The notes beneath the pieces are model-generated. The model had not been told where the DNA came from, did not search any database, and saw only the letters and a list, made by a program, of their open reading frames with translations. Position numbers and translations under genes: made by a program. Of a stretch of DNA of 64,000 nucleotides, positions 58,924 to 64,000 are shown in pieces. Positions within the stretch are counted from its first letter, which is position 1. Every line of letters begins with the position of its first letter. Source of the DNA: Athripsodes cinereus (taxonomy: Eukaryota > Arthropoda > Insecta > Trichoptera > Leptoceridae); assembly GCA_947579605.1 (NCBI GenBank), contig OX388307.1, forward strand, positions 25,335,237 through 25,399,236. The letters are read 5' to 3'.

Positions 58924-59000
58924 GAGTTCCTAGTTCCGAGCTCATAATTCCGAGTTCCTAGTTACGAGTTCATAATTCCGAGTTCTTATTTCATAGTTTC
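58924..59000. repeat. 28-bp minisatellite within the LTR
   Basis: The unit begins GAGTTCCTAGTT and ends TCATAATTCC, with starts at 58924, 58952 and 58980 (partial). Confidence 0.85.
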
Positions 59001-59409
59001 TGGTTTCCACTTAGAATAAAATTCTAAGTCGGATACAAGACATGGACTCTTGATAAATTGTGGAATCACATTAATTACATATGTATTGAACTACATGAAG
59101 CTATACTATGTTAGAAGAAATGTTGAGATCGATACTGTTTATTCTGTGTGGATGAAGAAGTCTTGAGTTGTGTCTGGGAGGATGAAGAGAGACTACAATT
59201 AAAGATAAATATGGGATTGATGTCTGGAAAGGATACCCACAGAAGGAATTTGATCAGGTCGTAATGTAGATTTTAAAGTTTTTAATTATGTTGTATTCAT
59301 ACCATGTTCCAATGTAGTTGGGTAATTTTAATCTATTCATACATTTTTTTGTATGTGATGCACAACTGATTTGTCTTTTAATTATATATATATATTATAT
59401 TTAATTATC

Positions 59410-59415
59410 AATAAA
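59410..59415 (+). terminator. Candidate LTR polyadenylation signal
   Basis: AATAAA about 200 bp before the LTR end. Chance occurrence in AT-rich sequence is possible. Confidence 0.35.
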
Positions 59416-59614
59416 TTGTATTGAAAATATTCATATTATGAAAGTCCAGAATAGTCCATATAGAGTGTTTCGTAGAATATAATTTTTGCATTTTTTATGA
59501 AGGAATTTCAACCCATGCTCTGGGATAAATATGTAAATCAAGATTCTGTATGGAAGATTCGTACTAATTTTATTTAATCTTTTCTCATGCTCTACCGAAT
59601 AACGCCACATTAAT

Positions 59615-59632
59615 TGGCGCCCAACGTGGGGC
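59615..59632 (+). other. Primer-binding site for tRNA-Lys(CUU)
   Basis: TGGCGCCCAACGTGGGGC is the exact complement of the last 18 bases, with CCA, of animal tRNA-Lys(CUU); the next base also fits. It stands out as a GC-rich island in AT-rich DNA, five bases after the LTR end, which is the expected place for minus-strand priming. Confidence 0.9.
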
Positions 59633-62600
59633 TAATTTTGCCTTAATTGGGGGAAATTCCTTTATTTTGAGTTGTCGCATTGTAATTGCAATACCTAATT
59701 ATAAGTATTAGTTTTAAGAAAATTTTAAATATTAAATTATTTGCTTCATATATGTAATCATATCATTAATAATTGTTAAAAAAAAATTAAAATTGAAGCT
59801 ATGTAAATTTATTGGCAACAGTATATTTTTACATTGCATATAATTTGTTGCAATTTTATCAGCCACATGTTGCTATAAAGAAATGTTGCAAAGATTAATT
59901 TAATATAACCTACTTTTTTTTAAAATAAAAAAATAATACTGATGTTACAAACCTTACAATAGGTAATTTGAAATTTATTTAGGTATTATTTGCTTTCGAT
60001 TATTCTTTTAAATAATAGAATCGCCGAAAAATATTTGATAAATACAGTTGCAATTTTTGTAATATTTTAAAGAGTAATAATTCTAGCAATTTTGCAAATT
60101 TTATAAAAACATTGCCTTATATTTGATTGGTTATGAATTTGATAAAGTAAAATATATTTTGTTTCATAAATTGTATTCTACTCTCCTTCAGTAAATATTT
60201 GTATCATAAAAGGAAAATTATTTGTGTGCTATGTGTGATGTGTATATTAATGCCATATGAAATTATTCCAGCAAATAACAAAATAACAGAAGGATAACAA
60301 ATGCAAATAACAGAAGGAAAATAAATTATAGTATTGAAGGAATTATACAGGACATTTGCACAACCATTTACGACATTACAAAGTAAAAAAATTGCAGTTC
60401 GTTAATTTTCCAAGCAATATACTCCAACGGAGGGGGTAAGTGATTTTGTGATATGTATTTTCTTTGGAATTTCAATGCCATGATTTTGCTAAAACAATGA
60501 GACATATATGTAGGTACATATATTTAGTTTAATAAGATAGTCAATTACCTACTAAAAATTAATCGAAATAAAAAAATTTCAATTTACAATATTAAAATAT
60601 AGAAGTCAGCATAAAATAATCAGATAGGTATATAGGTAGTTACATTTATATTGTATGGTCGATTGGTGTATTGAAAATTTGGTCTTTATAGGTATAAAAT
60701 ACCTACAACATAATGTTTTTTGACGGTGCGTGTAACAAAATTATGACTTATCAATATTAGCGGCTTGTGAATTTATTATAGAACCGCATGGTACTATGTT
60801 ATAGGTATAATCATATTGATGCCATGCCTATAATATTATCTGCATATATACAGGATGGAAAGAAAGTTTTAAGAATGATTGAATGTGAATATAAATAAAT
60901 GTACTAATAATTTCTTTATTAAACTTATGATAAAAATTATTTTAGGCATAATATAAGTTGATGTTAAAATAATTAGAATAATTAATTTTAATAATAATAT
61001 TAGGTTAAAAAAAAAAATCTATTTGATAGTATTCGGGTAATTTTAATAAAAAAAAAAAAATTATAAATTTATAGTTGTATTTAAGTGGTAATTAGAGAAG
61101 GTAACGATTTTTTTTATCGATTTTTATATTGTCAAATGACGATTTTTATTGTCAAAAAAAAAAGTTTGTTATTTTGTTAAAAACAAATTAAATAAATCCA
61201 ATGGAGGGAGATATATTTTTTTAAATATTCATTGTGTATAAATTTATTTCTAAAGAAATAATGTACAAAATTAATTAGGTATTATATTTAACGTAAATAA
61301 TAAATTAGTTTTATGATAAAAATAAATTAAATTGTTAAAGTTAAAATAAAAAAATAAAATCAAGAAATTTTAATTATAGTTAGGTATTAGAATACATAAA
61401 TAATACTGTATAATATTTGTTTTTGTTGAGCGAGTCATTAGTATTTTACGGAACGATATGACGATGAAGTAAAAAAAATAGAGTACTTTTTCATTACCCT
61501 TGCATTTAATAATATTATAAATAACTTAAGTGAGAGATGTTGTTAGGTTGGATTTTGCGTAATACAAACAAATAATAAATCCTTGTTTATACTTTTTGGA
61601 TGCATTTTGTTCAATGCGATCAGTCATCTTTGTTTTTTAAAGTATATTAAAATGTACTTTGAAAAAATTCGTATGATATTCCATATTAGAAATAATTTAA
61701 AATATTGCTTAATATATCTATATTATACAATATGTCATTTCTGGAAATTGAATAATCATTTGTTTTGAATTTATATAAAATGAGTGAGAACAAATGGAAG
61801 TATTATTGTTAGTTTATACTTTGTGAATTAAACATTAGGTGCTTACAAATTTTTATATTTAATACGCAATTAAACAAATGTATATTAGATACGTAGTGAC
61901 AAAGACATATTACAATTATAGAGTAAGTATTATATAAATAGGTTTTTGTTTTCTTAAATCAAAATTGATGATATAATTAAAGTTATTTCAAATTGATTTT
62001 TTTTAATTTTTACAAAATGGCGGAACGTTCACCTTTAGATAAAAATTTGGAGGATGTACATTCGTCTAATGAAAACATTAGCAATGATATTGACATACCT
62101 TCACCACCGGTTGGTAACGTGATAAGTGTCAAAGCACAAACTCGAAAATTAAAATTAGCTAGTAAGTTTATACATAAAAAAAGGTTAAAAATAGAAATAA
62201 GTATGTTATAGTCAATAGTGTATATAGATAGAAATAAAAAAAATATGTAAATGTATAAATTGTACATAAATTGCTTAATAATACATATGAAAAAGTGTAT
62301 ACGAATTGAGTGCAAATCAGGCATAATCTCGTACAAAGAGTTGTCATTTCGTTTAGAATGAGGATGCGCACTTATAAATATTAGGATATTATAATAATGA
62401 AACAAAAATAAATTATATATAAATGAGTTTCAACTTCTATAGTGAAATGGGAGTGTAATATTCAGTTAAAATAAAAAAAAAAATAAAGAAATAACTTTCG
62501 TGAAAGGGTCAATGCAGAATCTGTGTAGTTGAATATTTAACTTTGGTGTCTATAGTATGAAAGTAATTTTGATTGAAAAAGATGTATGATGTGTGCGGCC

Positions 62601-63883
62601 AATATATGATGAAGAATGTATGATATATTTTTGGATGTGTATTTAATAGAGATTGTATGCCTGTAGATATAGATGCAATGGAGTGAATATGGACCTCATA
62701 ATGATTGCGATTTTTTTACTAAACAAGAATTTTAATGTCTAGGTTCAAAATGGAGTCTATACCAATGGTATACTCATAAATATCTCATCACAGAGTATTA
62801 TAATTTTTGCCTGACATATTCTCTTATAATATTATTTGATGAAGCGAATGACTAAGTAAAATAATAAGATTGAAGAAGGTTTTCTTAAAATAAAACAAAG
62901 TAAGCTATAAGAATATAGATAGGTATATATGTTTATAATGCTGTAGATCAAACGATCTTAAGTCTTCTCATGACAGAGAAACAATGCTACAAAGCAATTT
63001 AAAAAAATATAAAAATATAATAAAATATAATAATTTGTATAGATTCATGGTGATATTTGGATTTCCAAGGAAAATCAAAGATACAAATGTCATGAAAATT
63101 GTGGAATGGTTGTGAAATTGTCACACATTGTTGTTATTGTTATTATATGTACTTTTGTTTTGAAAAGGTATTTATGATCAAATATATTAATGTTAAGTAA
63201 ATATACTTTATTAAAATATAAGTTTGAATATATAAATTGTAATATATAAATATGAGTAAATATTTAATTAATAGATAAAATTTATGATGTCTTTATAATG
63301 CTTTTTAAGTCAAATACTTTTACAAGTGGAAAGTAAATTTGTGTCTGGTTTGTAAAATATACACAATAAAGACTTCTCATAAAATGATTTTGTAAATAAA
63401 AAGGAATATTGATAGTTTAAAAAAAAAAAAAATTGGATTATTTAATCGTTAAAAGCTTTTATTACATATAAAAAAAAAATTTAGTAATTTAATTTGGTGT
63501 TGAATATTTGATATCAAATTTAATATTGTACATTAAAATCTGCTGATGTATATATATTGTAGTTTTATCATATAATTGTACACTAAAGGAATAACGTGGG
63601 AACACACTGTTTTTTTTTATTTTATTAATTTTTTTATATATACTCGTAGGGTGTAGAGTTTTCTATATTTGGCATTAACCCTATTGTGAAAATTAATTCT
63701 TATTTTCAAATTTTTCACAGTTAAATTAATGAAACATAGATGGCGTCCATAATTTATTTAACAGCTGAGGGCCAGTGTGTTGCCATAAATTCCTTAATTT
63801 TAATTTGTTTAGAGTTGGAACATAGTATGAATTATAATTTTATATGGGTATTTAAAAAAAAAATATTCAATTTTTTTTTATCC
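59633..63883 (+). other. Internal region of the LTR element, no gag-pol
   Basis: Extremely AT-rich with many poly-A/T runs and stops in all frames. 60432-60441 contains a strong donor-like GGGGTAAGTG after CCAACGGAGG, in the leader. 60255-60330 has a short direct repeat of AATAACAGAAGGA. Only the 64-codon frame at 62017-62211 looks deliberate. Confidence 0.6.
62017..62211 (+). CDS. Small ORF inside the LTR element
   Basis: 64 codons from ACAAAATGGCG, a good start context, to a TAG at 62209. The product begins MAERSPLDKNLEDVHSS, has PSPPVG at about 29-34 and a basic end (KFIHKKRLKIE). Its composition is less AT-biased than the flanks, which suggests it was or is coding. It might be the remaining N-terminus of a gag-like protein or an accessory frame; no homologue is recognised. 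Chance is possible. Confidence 0.35.
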   Translation: MAERSPLDKNLEDVHSSNENISNDIDIPSPPVGNVISVKAQTRKLKLASKFIHKKRLKIEISML

Positions 63884-63894
63884 GGGGAAAGGGG
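63884..63894 (+). other. Polypurine tract
   Basis: GGGGAAAGGGG, six bases before the 3' LTR start, the standard plus-strand primer site. It is the only such G-rich tract in the internal region's AT-rich right half. Confidence 0.88.
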
Positions 63895-63900
63895 TATTAA

Positions 63901-64000
63901 TGTGACAGATTAATTCACATTAAAATTGTTAGGAATATGAATTTTGAATGTTTGCAACATTGCGGAAAGGAAGTGTGGAGAGTAAAGTTTTGTTCACCCA
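63901..64000 (+). repeat. 3' long terminal repeat (first 100 bp)
   Basis: Base-for-base identical to 58580-58679 and cut by the window edge. Identity suggests a recent insertion, or one kept alike by gene conversion. Confidence 0.9.

Larger units (their letters stand above)
58580..59609 (+). repeat. 5' long terminal repeat
   Basis: It starts TGTGACAG and ends CGCCACA, with TGTG...CACA borders. Inside are a TATATAA word at 58804 that may be the promoter, a 28-bp minisatellite at 58924-59000, and AATAAA at 59410-59415 as a candidate poly(A) signal. The 3' border is set by the TG/CA rule and the PBS five bases on. Confidence 0.75.
58580..64000 (+). mobile_element. Non-autonomous LTR retrotransposon (LARD-like), 3' end beyond window
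   Basis: The order is 5' LTR (58580-59609), primer-binding site (59615-59632), about 4.25 kb of internal DNA, polypurine tract (63884-63894) and the start of the 3' LTR (63901). The first 100 bp of the two LTRs are identical. No gag, protease, RT, RNase H or integrase frame is present; the longest plausible ORF is 64 codons. Large LTR elements without coding capacity are called LARDs and depend on a related active element. Orientation (plus) is set by PBS and PPT positions. The 5 bp before the LTR are CGCGA; the matching duplication would lie outside the window. Confidence 0.82.

Noticed and set aside
62010..62405. 131-codon minus-strand ORF in the LTR element
   Set aside because: A Phe/Tyr/Ile-rich translation of AT-rich DNA, antisense to a better frame and without domain features.

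Overview
The window looks like a piece of an AT-rich arthropod nuclear genome, most probably a moth or butterfly. There are GT-AG introns, a clan-3 (CYP6-like) cytochrome P450, many short GTAGGTACCTAC-type runs of the kind common in lepidopteran intergenic DNA, and a dense mix of LINE, SINE, MITE, Penelope-like and LTR elements. No bacterial or organellar features were seen. The taxon is an inference; no rRNA, tRNA or marker gene settles it.

Four spliced protein genes could be assembled by hand, with splice phases that agree at every junction. (1) 16146-21816, minus: a 205-residue two-span membrane protein with two PPxY motifs, in two exons separated by a 5 kb intron. (2) 24891-33832, plus: a 523-residue secreted-then-anchored type I membrane protein with a signal peptide, a PKD/Ig-like N-terminal region, a Thr/Pro-rich mucin-like linker, one membrane span and a short cytoplasmic tail, in six exons. 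It resembles the PMEL/GPNMB/TMEM130 group. (3) 37915-44006, plus: a 447-residue coiled-coil protein of unknown function in ten exons. (4) 44548-48692, minus: a complete 502-residue microsomal P450 in nine exons, convergent with gene 3.

The rest is mostly transposon-derived. 1-16100 holds piled-up 3' ends of several LINE families, a hAT-like MITE with a perfect 8-bp target duplication, and a 226-bp near-perfect hairpin whose two arms each carry a hammerhead-ribozyme-like core, as in the pseudo-LTRs of Penelope-like elements. The long introns of genes 1 and 2 hold Harbinger-like, pogo-like and other MITEs, two copies of a tRNA-derived SINE and LINE pieces. Introns of gene 3 hold an L2/CR1-like LINE and two hAT-like MITEs. 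48700-57150 is a desert of SINE and LINE tails. 57155-58183 is a three-copy tandem repeat of about 343 bp.

From 58580 to the window edge lies what reads as a non-autonomous LTR retrotransposon of the large-derivative (LARD) type. It has a roughly 1.03 kb 5' LTR, an 18/18 primer-binding site for tRNA-Lys(CUU), about 4.25 kb of AT-rich internal DNA with only one small plausible ORF, a polypurine tract, and the first 100 bp of the 3' LTR, identical to the 5' LTR. This and the inverted hammerhead-like pair are the two most interesting items.
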